Position numbers and translations under genes: made by a program
Notes under the pieces: generated by a model
Databases searched by the model: none
What the model saw: only the letters and a program-made list of their open reading frames with translations
Told to the model about the DNA's origin: nothing
Assembly: GCA_016210005.1 (NCBI GenBank)
Contig: JACQVA010000262.1
Coordinates: 1-64,000, forward strand
Length of the DNA stretch: 64,000 bases
Direction: 5' to 3'
Origin: Deltaproteobacteria bacterium
GTDB lineage: Bacteria > Desulfobacterota > Binatia > HRBIN30 > JACQVA1
Part shown: positions 25,690 through 35,554 of the stretch, in pieces
How the letters are laid out: every line of letters starts with the position of its first letter
Numbering within the stretch: position 1 is the stretch's first letter

Positions 25690-26793
25690 TCACTCGGCCG
25701 CGACGCCGGTCAGCTCCTCGAACGCCGCGAGGGCCTCGCCGGCCATGTCGAACACGATCTGGCGTGCCGGCTTCATCGCCTTGACGAAGCTGACACCTTG
25801 GCCCGCGGCTTCGGTCATCAGATCGCCGCGGCGATGGTCGTTGGCCCCTTGGATGTAATCGGAGCTGAGCAGCATCTGGTACGGCGCCGGCAAGATCGGG
25901 GGCGCCTCGGGCTTCGCCCACGCTTCCGTCCACGGGCACTTGAGGATACGCATCGGCATTCCGGAAATGCTCTTGGAGTACACGGTGTCGTCGGACGTCG
26001 CGGCGAGGAGCTTCTCCTTGACGATCATATCCGAGTCCGATTCGCGCGAAGCCAGCCAGAGCGTCCCCGTCCACACACCGGCAGCGCCGAGGCAGAGCGC
26101 CGCGGCGAGGTGCCGGCCAGTGGTGATGCCGCCGGCCGCGATCACCGGGACATCGCCCGCGATCGCCGCCACCTCGGGCACAATCGAGAAGGTGCCGATC
26201 GGCCCGGTGTGCCCCGCCGCGTCGTAGCCCTGCGCAATGATGGCATCGACGCCGGCCTCGATCTCGCGCTTGGCCTGACGGGTCTTGCCGATCAGACCGA
26301 AGACTTTGATCCCGCGCTCGTGCATGGCCTTCAGAATGAACTCGGGGCTGCCGAGCCCGGAGGTGAAGACCGGGACGCGCTCGTCCAGGATCACCTCCAG
26401 TTGCTTGCGGGCAATCTCCTGGTTGAGACCGCCCCACTGGTGCAACGCTACCTGTCCTTTCGGATCGGGTACGTTGTACTTCTCCTTGATGGCCCGAGCG
26501 AACTTGCGCTGGGGCTCGGGAATCTTGGCCAGCAACTCGTCCAGCGTGTCCTTGGGCGGCACCGAGGCCGGGAGGACCAAGTCGATGCCGAAGGGCTTGC
26601 TGCCGACCCGCTCGCGAATCCACTTGATATCGGCGGCGATCTCGTCGGGGGTGTGCATCGCTTCGCCGAGGACGGCGAACCCGCCGCTGTTGACGACCGC
26701 GTTCACGACATCCTTGCAGTGCGTGAAGGCGATGATCGGGAACTCGATCCCCAGCATATCGCAGAGCTTGGTGTGCAACGGGTTCTTGGCCAT
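25690..26793 (-). CDS. Nitronate monooxygenase family flavoprotein
   Basis: 367 residues, TIM-barrel FMN enzyme of the nitronate monooxygenase / 2-nitropropane dioxygenase class. Motifs include the N-terminal LGIEFPIIAFTHCKDV, the catalytic GYDAAGHTGPIGT with the base His, and the FMN-phosphate site AAGGITTGRHLAAAL. In several catabolic clusters such proteins act as enoyl reductases or with an acyl-CoA pathway, so the substrate need not be a nitronate. It is the first gene of the long minus-strand operon, with a palindromic operator candidate about 80 bases upstream. Confidence 0.88.
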   Translation of the reverse strand: MAKNPLHTKLCDMLGIEFPIIAFTHCKDVVNAVVNSGGFAVLGEAMHTPDEIAADIKWIRERVGSKPFGIDLVLPASVPPKDTLDELLAKIPEPQRKFARAIKEKYNVPDPKGQVALHQWGGLNQEIARKQLEVILDERVPVFTSGLGSPEFILKAMHERGIKVFGLIGKTRQAKREIEAGVDAIIAQGYDAAGHTGPIGTFSIVPEVAAIAGDVPVIAAGGITTGRHLAAALCLGAAGVWTGTLWLASRESDSDMIVKEKLLAATSDDTVYSKSISGMPMRILKCPWTEAWAKPEAPPILPAPYQMLLSSDYIQGANDHRRGDLMTEAAGQGVSFVKAMKPARQIVFDMAGEALAAFEELTGVAAE

Positions 26794-26873
26794 GTTTCAT
26801 TCCTGCCGCGCCGCGCGAAAGACGCTGGGGCGTACCGTGCCAGTTCGCCGGGGGCCGCGGACTTGGGCGAGAG

Positions 26874-26889
26874 ACTAACAAACGTTAGT
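26874..26889. promoter_or_regulatory. Palindromic operator candidate, ACTAAC-N4-GTTAGT
   Basis: A perfect 16-base palindrome with 6-base arms, 81 bases upstream of the first gene of the catabolic operon. Spacing and arm length fit a TetR-family operator. It resembles but does not match the KstR-type TnnAACnnGTTnnA box, because its spacer is two bases longer. The regulator is unknown. Confidence 0.5.
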
Positions 26890-26973
26890 TTCACAGGTCA
26901 AGGGCATCGTTCGGGTAGAAATCCCGAACCGTGCGGTACGGGCCGAGAGGTGCGCCCTGCCCGGAGGCCAAAA

Positions 26974-27008
26974 CACAACAGCCGGGGCTGCTGGCCCCGG
27001 CTGTTGTG
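26974..27008 (-). terminator. Intrinsic terminator after the TonB receptor gene
   Basis: A perfect 15-bp stem (CACAACAGCCGGGGC paired with its complement) with a 5-base loop. On the minus strand it is followed by TTTT. It lies 37 bases past the stop codon of the TonB-dependent receptor and separates that gene from the catabolic operon downstream. Confidence 0.9.
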
Positions 27009-27045
27009 GGTGAAGCGCTGCGAGCGGCAGAGCCGCGGCGCGCGA

Positions 27046-29505
27046 TCAGGAGGCGGTGAAGTTGTAGGCGAGCTGGAGACCGAAGGTGCGCGGGTCGCCG
27101 TACTGGTTGACGGCCCAACCAAGCTGCGGGCCGAAATCAACGCCGAAGGTGCGGTACTTGCGGTCGAGCAGATTGTGGGCAAACACCGCCACGTCTAGGC
27201 TTCCGTGCTGCAGCGGAATGCCGGCCAGTTGCACGCGGCCGTTGAGTAGCCCGTAGTCGCCCTGGTTGTTGACGTAGTGCTCATCAACCAGGAACACGAC
27301 GTCGTCCTGCCAGTAGGTGTCCATGTGCGCCGAGAACGTTCCCCTGTCCGTTGGTGGTGCGGTGTATGAGAGCCCGACCGTAACGGCGTGCTTGGGTGTG
27401 AGCACGAACTGGCGCTGGTCCGAGACGTCTATCCGCTCGGGGTTGCCCTGGGAATCGAGCACGGGATTGCCCATGGCGTCGAGGGCTTGTTCCATGAACT
27501 CCTTGTAGGTTGGATCGATGTAGCCGTAAGTCACGGAAGCCTCGATGCCGCGCAGGGGCACGGCGACCACTTCAAGCTCGCTACCCCAGATGTTAGCGGA
27601 CGCGGCATTTTGCAGCGTTGACACCGCACCGCCGTACTGGCTGGCGCGGAATACCGCCACCTGTAGGTCATGGTAGTCGCTGAAGAACATCGAGGCATTC
27701 ACCTGTAGGCGGTTGTCGAGCCACTGCGACTTGATGCCGCCCTCGTAAGCCTCCAGGGTTTCCGGGTCGTAGTTCTGGGCAAAAGCCTCTTCGGTCGTCG
27801 CGCGACCGTTGAAGCCGCCGCTCTGGAATCCGCGGCTGGCCCGGACATAGAACATGAAGTCGTCGGTCGCCTGGAACGCGATGCTCCCCATCGGGGAGAC
27901 GGCATCCCAACCGCCGAAGGCTCTACCGTGGGCCACCGAGAAGTTCTTGAACGACGGGATTCCGACGTTGCAGATGTTGGTGAATTGCCCCGGGTTGTTT
28001 CGATCGGGGACCATGATGGCGTAGCAGGAGTACTGCTTGCCGTGATGGACTTGCTCTTGCGTGTAACGAACACCAAGAGTGAGGCTGAGCCTGTCGTCCA
28101 AGAACGGAAACGTGTAGGTCCCCTGCGCATAAGGGGCATACGAGCGAACGTTGAAAACGTCGTTGTAGGCAAGATTGGTTGCGCCGCCGTAAAGGACTTG
28201 CCCGCTCTGCTCGTCGCCGTGCTCGCCATAGTAGTAACCGCCCAGCACCCACTTGAGGCGCGGGAAGGTGCCGAGGAGCTGGAGTTCCTGGCTCCAATAG
28301 GCGACGTCGTGGTGCAGCTCGAAGTCCCCGTAATGCAGCGGGCTACCGTCGACGTCCTGATCCTCTTGTTGGGTGAAAGTTCGATAGGAGGAAATCGACT
28401 TGAGCGTTACGTTTGACGACTCATCCGGTTTCGCCAGGTCAAACGCCGCCGTCACGGTATGCGCGCGCGCATTGCCATGGTTCACCTGCTGCCGGTAGGG
28501 ACCCCTGGTTACGTCGTTTTCCAAGAGCGAGTTGTTGGCGATTGCATCGGCCCGATCTGCCTCTATATACGGGACAAGGGGCTGGGCGCCCGGAGCGTTA
28601 GGGTAGACGTAGGTCAGCTGCGAGGCCGACGGGTTCTCCACGTGACGGCGGTACTCGAAGTTGTAGTCTATCGTGGCGCTCTTGGCCGGTTCCCAGCGCA
28701 GCGAGGTGCTGGTAGCGACACGGTCCAGGTTGGCAAAGTCGCCCGAGCCGCCCCGCTGTTTCCTGCCGGTCGTCGGATCCGTGTAGTAATCGCCGGTATT
28801 GTCATAGAAGCCGTCGCGTGAGCGGTAATCCGCCACCTGTCTCAGGTTGAGGGTGCCGAAGCCCTCTGACTCGGCCAACCCGCCTTTGCCAATTACGGGG
28901 GTATTGAGGATCACGCTGCCCTTGAATTGCTCGTAATTGCCGACCTCGGTCTTGGCGCTGATCGACTTCTCGGACGTAGGTTTCTTGGTGATGAAATTGA
29001 CCGCGCCGCCGTTGGCGTTTCGGCCCCACAGGGTTCCTTGCGGCCCGCGCAGCACTTCGATGCGCTCGATGTCCGACAGCTCGGCATTCGCCGCCGACGA
29101 CTTGGCGATGTAGACGCCATCGGTATAGAGGCCCACCTTCGGCTGATTGGTGATGATCGGATCGGTTCTGATCACACCTCGCATGTTGACGGTTACTCCG
29201 GTGCTGCCGCCGACGTTTGGGTGCATGTGGAGATTGGGCGCCACTTGTCCGAGGTCGATCACATCCCTAATGCCCTTCTCCTCGATGGCCTCGCTGGTAA
29301 TCGCGGTAACCGAGACCGGTGTTTCCTGTAGGCTCTCTTCGCGTTTTTCCGCGGTCACGGTGATCTCTTCGACCCCGACCTCCATCCCGGCTTCCGGCTT
29401 GTCCCCGGCCTTCTTCTTGGCCTGCGCCCAGGTTTGCCCTGGCAGCCCAAATGCCACCGCCGCCGCTACCGTGAGGATGACAGCCCGCCTCGATGTGAAC
29501 ATCAT
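27046..29505 (-). CDS. TonB-dependent outer-membrane receptor
   Basis: 819 residues. A signal peptide (RRAVILTVAAAVAFGLPGQTWAQ) is followed by a TonB box EEITVTAEKREE. The plug domain (about 60-190) has VNMRGV, RIEVLRGPQGTLWGRNANGG and AVNFITKKP. A 22-strand barrel follows, with a typical final strand close to the C terminus (FGLQLAYNF). It should import a scarce substrate with energy from TonB. Its place behind the catabolic operon suggests, without proof, uptake of a hydrophobic substrate such as a steroid or terpenoid. ATG 29505 has a strong AGGAGG; the longer frame to 29667 is not used. Confidence 0.95.
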   Translation of the reverse strand: MMFTSRRAVILTVAAAVAFGLPGQTWAQAKKKAGDKPEAGMEVGVEEITVTAEKREESLQETPVSVTAITSEAIEEKGIRDVIDLGQVAPNLHMHPNVGGSTGVTVNMRGVIRTDPIITNQPKVGLYTDGVYIAKSSAANAELSDIERIEVLRGPQGTLWGRNANGGAVNFITKKPTSEKSISAKTEVGNYEQFKGSVILNTPVIGKGGLAESEGFGTLNLRQVADYRSRDGFYDNTGDYYTDPTTGRKQRGGSGDFANLDRVATSTSLRWEPAKSATIDYNFEYRRHVENPSASQLTYVYPNAPGAQPLVPYIEADRADAIANNSLLENDVTRGPYRQQVNHGNARAHTVTAAFDLAKPDESSNVTLKSISSYRTFTQQEDQDVDGSPLHYGDFELHHDVAYWSQELQLLGTFPRLKWVLGGYYYGEHGDEQSGQVLYGGATNLAYNDVFNVRSYAPYAQGTYTFPFLDDRLSLTLGVRYTQEQVHHGKQYSCYAIMVPDRNNPGQFTNICNVGIPSFKNFSVAHGRAFGGWDAVSPMGSIAFQATDDFMFYVRASRGFQSGGFNGRATTEEAFAQNYDPETLEAYEGGIKSQWLDNRLQVNASMFFSDYHDLQVAVFRASQYGGAVSTLQNAASANIWGSELEVVAVPLRGIEASVTYGYIDPTYKEFMEQALDAMGNPVLDSQGNPERIDVSDQRQFVLTPKHAVTVGLSYTAPPTDRGTFSAHMDTYWQDDVVFLVDEHYVNNQGDYGLLNGRVQLAGIPLQHGSLDVAVFAHNLLDRKYRTFGVDFGPQLGWAVNQYGDPRTFGLQLAYNFTAS

Positions 29506-29678
29506 TCTTCCTCCTCCTTCCTTACACGCCAAACACGCCAAACGCGCGTACCTGCACGCCGCACCAAATGCCCGAATCGACTGGAATGTGCAAGGGAATC
29601 GCGCCACCCCAAACCACAAAACCACCCCCCAGCGCGGCGCGCGGGCGGCGGTTTTGGCGACAGGCACCCCCGCGGAGA

Positions 29679-30275
29679 TCAGCCCGTAGCCGCGTGAGCA
29701 CCAGCTGCACGCGCTCGCCAGCGAGCCTCAAGATCGGCATGCGTAAAGACCGCGGCTAGCGGAACATCCGGCCCGGCTTCGAGCCGGATGTTTTCCATCC
29801 CGTTCTCTTCCTGACGGTCGATCAGGGCCACAACCCCGACCACACGCAGCCCCTCTTCGCGGCAGCGTCTGATGGCGTCGATGGTCGAGCCGCCGGTGGT
29901 CACGACATCGTCGAGCACCACCACCTTCGAGCCGCGCTCCGCGCACCCCTCGATCCACTTCTTCAGACCGTGCGCCTTAGGCTCTTTGCGCACCGAGAAG
30001 ACATCGACGCGGCGGCCTTGCAGTTGGCAATGGAACGCGGTCGGTGCCGCTATCCAATCCGCACCCATCGTCAGTCCGCCGACCGCGTCGGCCTCCGGCG
30101 GTAGCAGGCTCGCAACCACCTGACCCACCAGCGGCATGGCCTCGCCGCACATGGTGGTCGCCTTGCAATCGACGTAGAAGTTGCTGAGCTTGCCCGAAGC
30201 CAGCCGAAACGACGGCGAATCGGCGTGGCGATACGAGCGGGCAATCAGCAGATCCAGCAGCTTCGTCTTCACCAT
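29679..30275 (-). CDS. pyrE: Orotate phosphoribosyltransferase
   Basis: 198 residues, PRTase fold. It joins orotate to PRPP, giving OMP in pyrimidine synthesis. The PRPP-binding motif [14 protein letters not shown] (about residue 118) is complete, and the flexible loop [15 protein letters not shown] contributes catalytic Lys residues. It is transcribed divergently from groEL, with 144 bases between the starts that must hold both promoters. Confidence 0.95.
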   Translation of the reverse strand: MVKTKLLDLLIARSYRHADSPSFRLASGKLSNFYVDCKATTMCGEAMPLVGQVVASLLPPEADAVGGLTMGADWIAAPTAFHCQLQGRRVDVFSVRKEPKAHGLKKWIEGCAERGSKVVVLDDVVTTGGSTIDAIRRCREEGLRVVGVVALIDRQEENGMENIRLEAGPDVPLAAVFTHADLEARWRARAAGAHAATG

Positions 30276-30419
30276 ACGGCTCTCCGCGCTCGGCGTCCTT
30301 TAGCCCAAGCAACCAGAGCGCGCCAGCTTGCGCCGGGCCCGGCCCCTTGCAAGTGCGCAGGGGAATGCTTAAGTCAGGCGCCGCACAACTTCGGGTATTT
30401 CCAGGAAAGGAGTCTCGCT

Positions 30420-32051
<1,632 letters not shown>

Positions 32052-32178
32052 ACCCGCGGGCGAGAAAGGGCTTTTTGCCCTTTCCGCGGCGGTTGCCCCT
32101 TGCGGCATAAGGGGTTTTGTGCAAGAAGCGAGGACGAAACAGGAAACCCACGCCACAATGGCGGGAAGGAGGTCAAGT

Positions 32179-32439
32179 ATGCGGGTAAGAAAAGGGTCAC
32201 GCGTAGCGGTCGCGGTGGTCGGGTCGGTGCTCCTCGCCGGAGTGACGGCGGGATGCACGGCGCAAAAGGCGGAAATCGATCCGGCTCAAATGACGCGGAT
32301 CGAGAACGCGGCCAGCAAGGCCGAGTCGGCTGCGCTCAAAGCCGAAGCGGCTGCCAAGAGTGCAGCCGATGCGGCGGCACGTGCCGAGGCTGCAGCCCAG
32401 CGGGCGCAGGCCATGTTCGACAAGGGCATCAGGAAGTAG
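32179..32439 (+). CDS. Alanine-zipper lipoprotein (Lpp/OprI-like)
   Basis: 86 residues with a strong AAGGAGGT ribosome site. A signal peptide ends in a lipobox (VTAGC, Cys 26). The mature part, about 60 residues, is one helix with alanine at heptad positions (SAALKAEAAAKSAADAAARAEA) ending in Lys (KGIRK). This layout matches murein lipoproteins such as Lpp and OprI, which trimerise and can be linked to peptidoglycan through the final Lys. A strong terminator follows, as for a highly expressed single gene. Family assignment rests on pattern rather than identity. Confidence 0.8.
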   Translation: MRVRKGSRVAVAVVGSVLLAGVTAGCTAQKAEIDPAQMTRIENAASKAESAALKAEAAAKSAADAAARAEAAAQRAQAMFDKGIRK

Positions 32440-32463
32440 AAGCATCTGTCTGTATTGGCAAGG

Positions 32464-32492
32464 AAGGCGGTCCGTCTCGGATCGCCTTTTTT
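32464..32492 (+). terminator. Intrinsic terminator after the lipoprotein gene
   Basis: A 9- to 10-bp stem (AAGGCGGTCC with GGATCGCCTT, one G-T pair) with a 5-base loop, running directly into a run of six T on the plus strand, 24 bases after the stop codon. Confidence 0.92.
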
Positions 32493-32615
32493 GCTTTTGG
32501 CGGCCTTGGGTATCGCTGCGACGCCGCCAGGCTCATTTCTGTACCAAGTTCGCGGCTGCGCTTGGCCGCCCTACATGCTTGCGATGCGCCGGGTGGCTGA
32601 GTAGAAGCCGCTGGG

Positions 32616-33125
32616 ATGACCAAGGAGAGCAGCAGCCCGCTACCGGCGCAGTTGCCGGCCGCATCGGTGCCGCGGCCGGGCTGGCAGGATTGGCTGCGCT
32701 ACTGGGGCACAGTGGCAGCCTGGATGACAGTCATCGCCATGCTGTCATCCGACGCGTTTTCAGCAACGAACACCAACCGCTACCTCGATCCGCTGCTGCG
32801 CTTCTTGTTCCCAGGCATCTCGACGAGCCAGATCCTGCTCGCCCACACCCTCGTGCGCAAGAGTGCGCACTTTGCCGAATTCCTTGTCCTCGGCCTACTG
32901 GTCTTCTGGGCCTCTCGCCGGGGCCGTCCGCCGCGCTGGCGCTGGCGTTGGATGGTGCAGGCGCTGGTGATAGCGGGTGGCTACGCCTTGCTCGACGAGT
33001 TGCGTCAGGCCTTCGTCCCCAGCCGAACCGCCTCGTTCGCCGATAGTGGCGTCGATTCCCTCGGTGCATTGGTCAGCCAGTCCCTGGTTTATCTGCGCTA
33101 TCGCTGGCTGATGCGGTGGAGCTAA
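32616..33125 (+). CDS. VanZ-family membrane protein
   Basis: 169 residues with about four membrane helices. The VanZ-like signature RKSAHFAEFLVLGLL (about residues 86-100) and DELRQAFVPSRTASFADSGVDSLGA near the end are clear. VanZ relatives are associated with envelope stress and teicoplanin resistance, but most have no defined biochemical role. The stop codon is three bases before the rnhB start, so the two are likely co-transcribed. Confidence 0.85.
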   Translation: MTKESSSPLPAQLPAASVPRPGWQDWLRYWGTVAAWMTVIAMLSSDAFSATNTNRYLDPLLRFLFPGISTSQILLAHTLVRKSAHFAEFLVLGLLVFWASRRGRPPRWRWRWMVQALVIAGGYALLDELRQAFVPSRTASFADSGVDSLGALVSQSLVYLRYRWLMRWS

Positions 33126-33128
33126 ACC

Positions 33129-33788
33129 GTGAGCGAGCGGGGCAAGCGCCAGCGCCGGAAGGCGGCACGCCTCGGCGTGCTGCTGCGTCCGGAGCGGGAA
33201 CTGTGGCGCCTGGGCTATCGGCTGGTGGCGGGTGTTGATGAGGTCGGCGTCGGACCACTGGCGGGTCCAGTGGTGGCGGCGGCGGTGGTATTTCCGCCCG
33301 AGGTGAGCATCCCCGGTGTTGACGACTCGAAGAAACTCACGCCGGCGGCGCGCGAGCGCCTTGCCGAGGCGATTCGGGCGCAGGCGCTGAGTATCGGAGT
33401 CGGGGTGGTCGGTGTCGCCGACATCGATCGGCTCAACATCTACCACGCCGCCCTTGAAGCGATGCGCCGGGCGGTGCTGGAACTCACGCTGGTGCCGGCG
33501 CACCTGCTGGTGGATGCCCGCCACGTGCCCGGCCTCGACATCCCGCAGCTGGCGCTGGTCAAAGGCGACGCTCGCAGTTTTTCCATCGCCGCCGCCTCAA
33601 TTGTGGCCAAGGTGGCGCGTGACCGCATGATGGTGGCACTCGATGAACAGTACCCCGTATATGGCTTCGCCTCTCATATGGGCTACGGCACTCGCACCCA
33701 TCGCGAGGCCATCGTTCGCTACGGGCCGTGCCCCGCTCATCGCCGCTCGTTTGCGCCGGTAAGCCAACTACCGCTTCCCGGCCTGTGA
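33129..33788 (+). CDS. rnhB: Ribonuclease HII
   Basis: 219 residues starting at GTG 33129. RNase HII cuts RNA in RNA/DNA hybrids and removes misinserted ribonucleotides. The metal-binding acidic residues lie in VDEVGVGPLAGPV (Asp-Glu), LVDARHVP (Asp) and the KGDARSFSIAAASIVAKVARD block. DSKKLTPAARE is also typical. The usual GRGPLAGP reads GVGPLAGP here, so the Arg/Lys that contacts the ribonucleotide junction is Val. This is uncommon but should not abolish activity. It is followed by the E2 gene. Confidence 0.95.
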   Translation: MSERGKRQRRKAARLGVLLRPERELWRLGYRLVAGVDEVGVGPLAGPVVAAAVVFPPEVSIPGVDDSKKLTPAARERLAEAIRAQALSIGVGVVGVADIDRLNIYHAALEAMRRAVLELTLVPAHLLVDARHVPGLDIPQLALVKGDARSFSIAAASIVAKVARDRMMVALDEQYPVYGFASHMGYGTRTHREAIVRYGPCPAHRRSFAPVSQLPLPGL

Positions 33789-33839
33789 CGCATGGCCGAA
33801 GGCGGCGAGTTTGCCTATAATCCCGCGCGAGACTCCACC

Positions 33840-34901
33840 ATGGCGATCGAGATCACCTTGCCGAAGCTGACCGACACGATGGAGGAGGCCACCGTCGTGC
33901 AGTGGCTGAAACAGGTCGGCGAAGCGGTGCAGGCCGGTGAAATCATCGCCGAGGTTGAGACCGACAAAGCCAACATGGAGCTGGAGTCCGCCGCCTCGGG
34001 AATATTGGCGGAAATCAGGGTCGCCGAGGGCGAGACGGCCCGGGTGGGTGCGGTGCTGGCTTTGGTTGATGCGACGGCAAGATCTGCGACCGCCGCGCCG
34101 CCGACACCGCCACGCCCGGCCGTGGAATCAGCCCGCCCGGCGCCGGCCAAGGCGCCGCGGCCGGCGAAGCCCACACCGCCGCCCCCGCCGCAGCCCGTAG
34201 CTGCAAGCGCTCCTGCGGCCGGTCGGGTCGAGTTGTCGAAGATGCGACTCACCATCGCCCGCCGCATGGCCGAGGCCAAACGCGACGTGCCGCACTTTTA
34301 CGTTACCCGCGAAATCGAAATGGACGAGGCTATGCGCCTGCGCGCCGCGCTCGAAGCCACAGGGCGGATCGAAGGCCCGCTCACCGTGACGCACGTGCTC
34401 ATCAAAGCGGTAGCGGTGGCGCTGCAACGTTGCCCGCGCCTCAATGCTTCGTGGGACGACGGTGCACTGAGGTTTTCCGAGCACGTCAACGTCGGCATCG
34501 CCACGGCCGTCGAGGACGGCCTGCTTGTCCCGGTCATTATCGGCTGCGAGCATCTGGGGCTGCCAGCGATTGCCGCCGCGGCACGCCAGCTGGGCGAGAA
34601 AGCCCGCGGCGGCCGCTTCAGTGCAGACGAGATGCTGGGCGGCACCTTTACCATCTCCAATCTCGGCATGCTCGAAGTCGATGAGTTCGCGGCCGTGATC
34701 AATCCACCCCAGGTGGCGATTCTGGCGGTCGGGACGGTTAGAGCCCGGGCCGTGGTGCGGGCCGGCCAACTGGCGGCGGCGCAGACGATGCGGGTCACCC
34801 TTTCGTGCGATCACCGCGCGCTCAACGGCGTCGAGGCTGCGCAGTTTCTTGCAGAACTCAAGCAGTTGCTGGAAAACCCACTGGTGCTGGCGATCGGTTG
34901 A
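33840..34901 (+). CDS. Dihydrolipoamide acyltransferase (E2) without visible E3-binding domain
   Basis: 353 residues. The lipoyl domain (about 1-78) has the lipoylated Lys in VETDKANMELES. An Ala/Pro-rich hinge (about 82-132) leads straight into the acyltransferase domain, which ends with the catalytic DHRALNG (His/Asp). No peripheral-subunit-binding domain can be seen between hinge and catalytic domain, so it is unclear how E1 and E3 would dock. No E1 or E3 gene is nearby. The lipB and lipA genes follow directly; lipB starts at the last base of this stop codon. ATG 33840 is the family start. Confidence 0.9.
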   Translation: MAIEITLPKLTDTMEEATVVQWLKQVGEAVQAGEIIAEVETDKANMELESAASGILAEIRVAEGETARVGAVLALVDATARSATAAPPTPPRPAVESARPAPAKAPRPAKPTPPPPPQPVAASAPAAGRVELSKMRLTIARRMAEAKRDVPHFYVTREIEMDEAMRLRAALEATGRIEGPLTVTHVLIKAVAVALQRCPRLNASWDDGALRFSEHVNVGIATAVEDGLLVPVIIGCEHLGLPAIAAAARQLGEKARGGRFSADEMLGGTFTISNLGMLEVDEFAAVINPPQVAILAVGTVRARAVVRAGQLAAAQTMRVTLSCDHRALNGVEAAQFLAELKQLLENPLVLAIG

Positions 34902-35554
34902 TGGCAATGACCTTGGTGGTGCAAGAACTCGGACGGATCGAGTACGGACGCGCGCTGGCGCTACAGCAAGAGCTGCTCGCCGCGCGCCTGGCGGAGCACG
35001 TGCCAGATCAGCTGCTGCTGCTGGAGCACGACCCCGTCTACACCCTCGGCCGTGGCGCTGACGCGGCGGATCTGTGCGGTGCCGACGAGCGGCTCGGGGT
35101 ACCGGTATTTCGCGTAGGCCGCGGTGGTGGCGTGACGTTTCACGGCCCGGGGCAGCTGGTGGCCTATCCCATCATCAAGCTCGGCAGTGGCCGCCGCGAC
35201 GTGCACCGCTACATGCGCTGCCTCGAGGACGTCGTCATCGCTACATGTTCCGAATTCGGCGTTGTGGCCGAGCGCTGTCCCGATACCACCGGCGTATGGG
35301 TGGGGGAAGCGAAAATCGCCTCACTAGGTGTCGGCCTGCGGCGCTGGGTGACCTATCACGGCCTGGCGTTGAATGTGGCGACGGACTTGCGCTTCTTTCG
35401 CGCGATCGTGCCGTGCCGGATGCCCGCGCTGCGGGTGACCTCGTTGGCTGAATTGCTTGCGGTTGTGCCATCGCTGCCTGAGGTTGGCGCGGTGCTGGCG
35501 CGACGCTTCCGCGAGACGTTCGAAACCAGCCAGCCCGGGGAGGCCGCTGCATGA
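34901..35554 (+). CDS. lipB: Octanoyltransferase LipB
   Basis: 217 residues. It moves octanoate from acyl carrier protein to the lipoyl domain of target enzymes. The RGGGVTFHGPGQLVAYPI signature (about residue 70), the Lys of VGEAKIASLGV and the catalytic Cys of AIVPCRMPALRVTS are present. The start overlaps the E2 stop codon (TGATG) and the end overlaps lipA by four bases, so translational coupling is likely. Confidence 0.96.
   Translation: MAMTLVVQELGRIEYGRALALQQELLAARLAEHVPDQLLLLEHDPVYTLGRGADAADLCGADERLGVPVFRVGRGGGVTFHGPGQLVAYPIIKLGSGRRDVHRYMRCLEDVVIATCSEFGVVAERCPDTTGVWVGEAKIASLGVGLRRWVTYHGLALNVATDLRFFRAIVPCRMPALRVTSLAELLAVVPSLPEVGAVLARRFRETFETSQPGEAAA

Noticed and set aside
30276-30419. 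CIRCE element or sigma-32 promoter ahead of groEL
   Set aside because: No TTAGCACTC-N9-GAGTGCTAA is present, and CTTGCAA / GGGGAAT elements match sigma-32 boxes too poorly.
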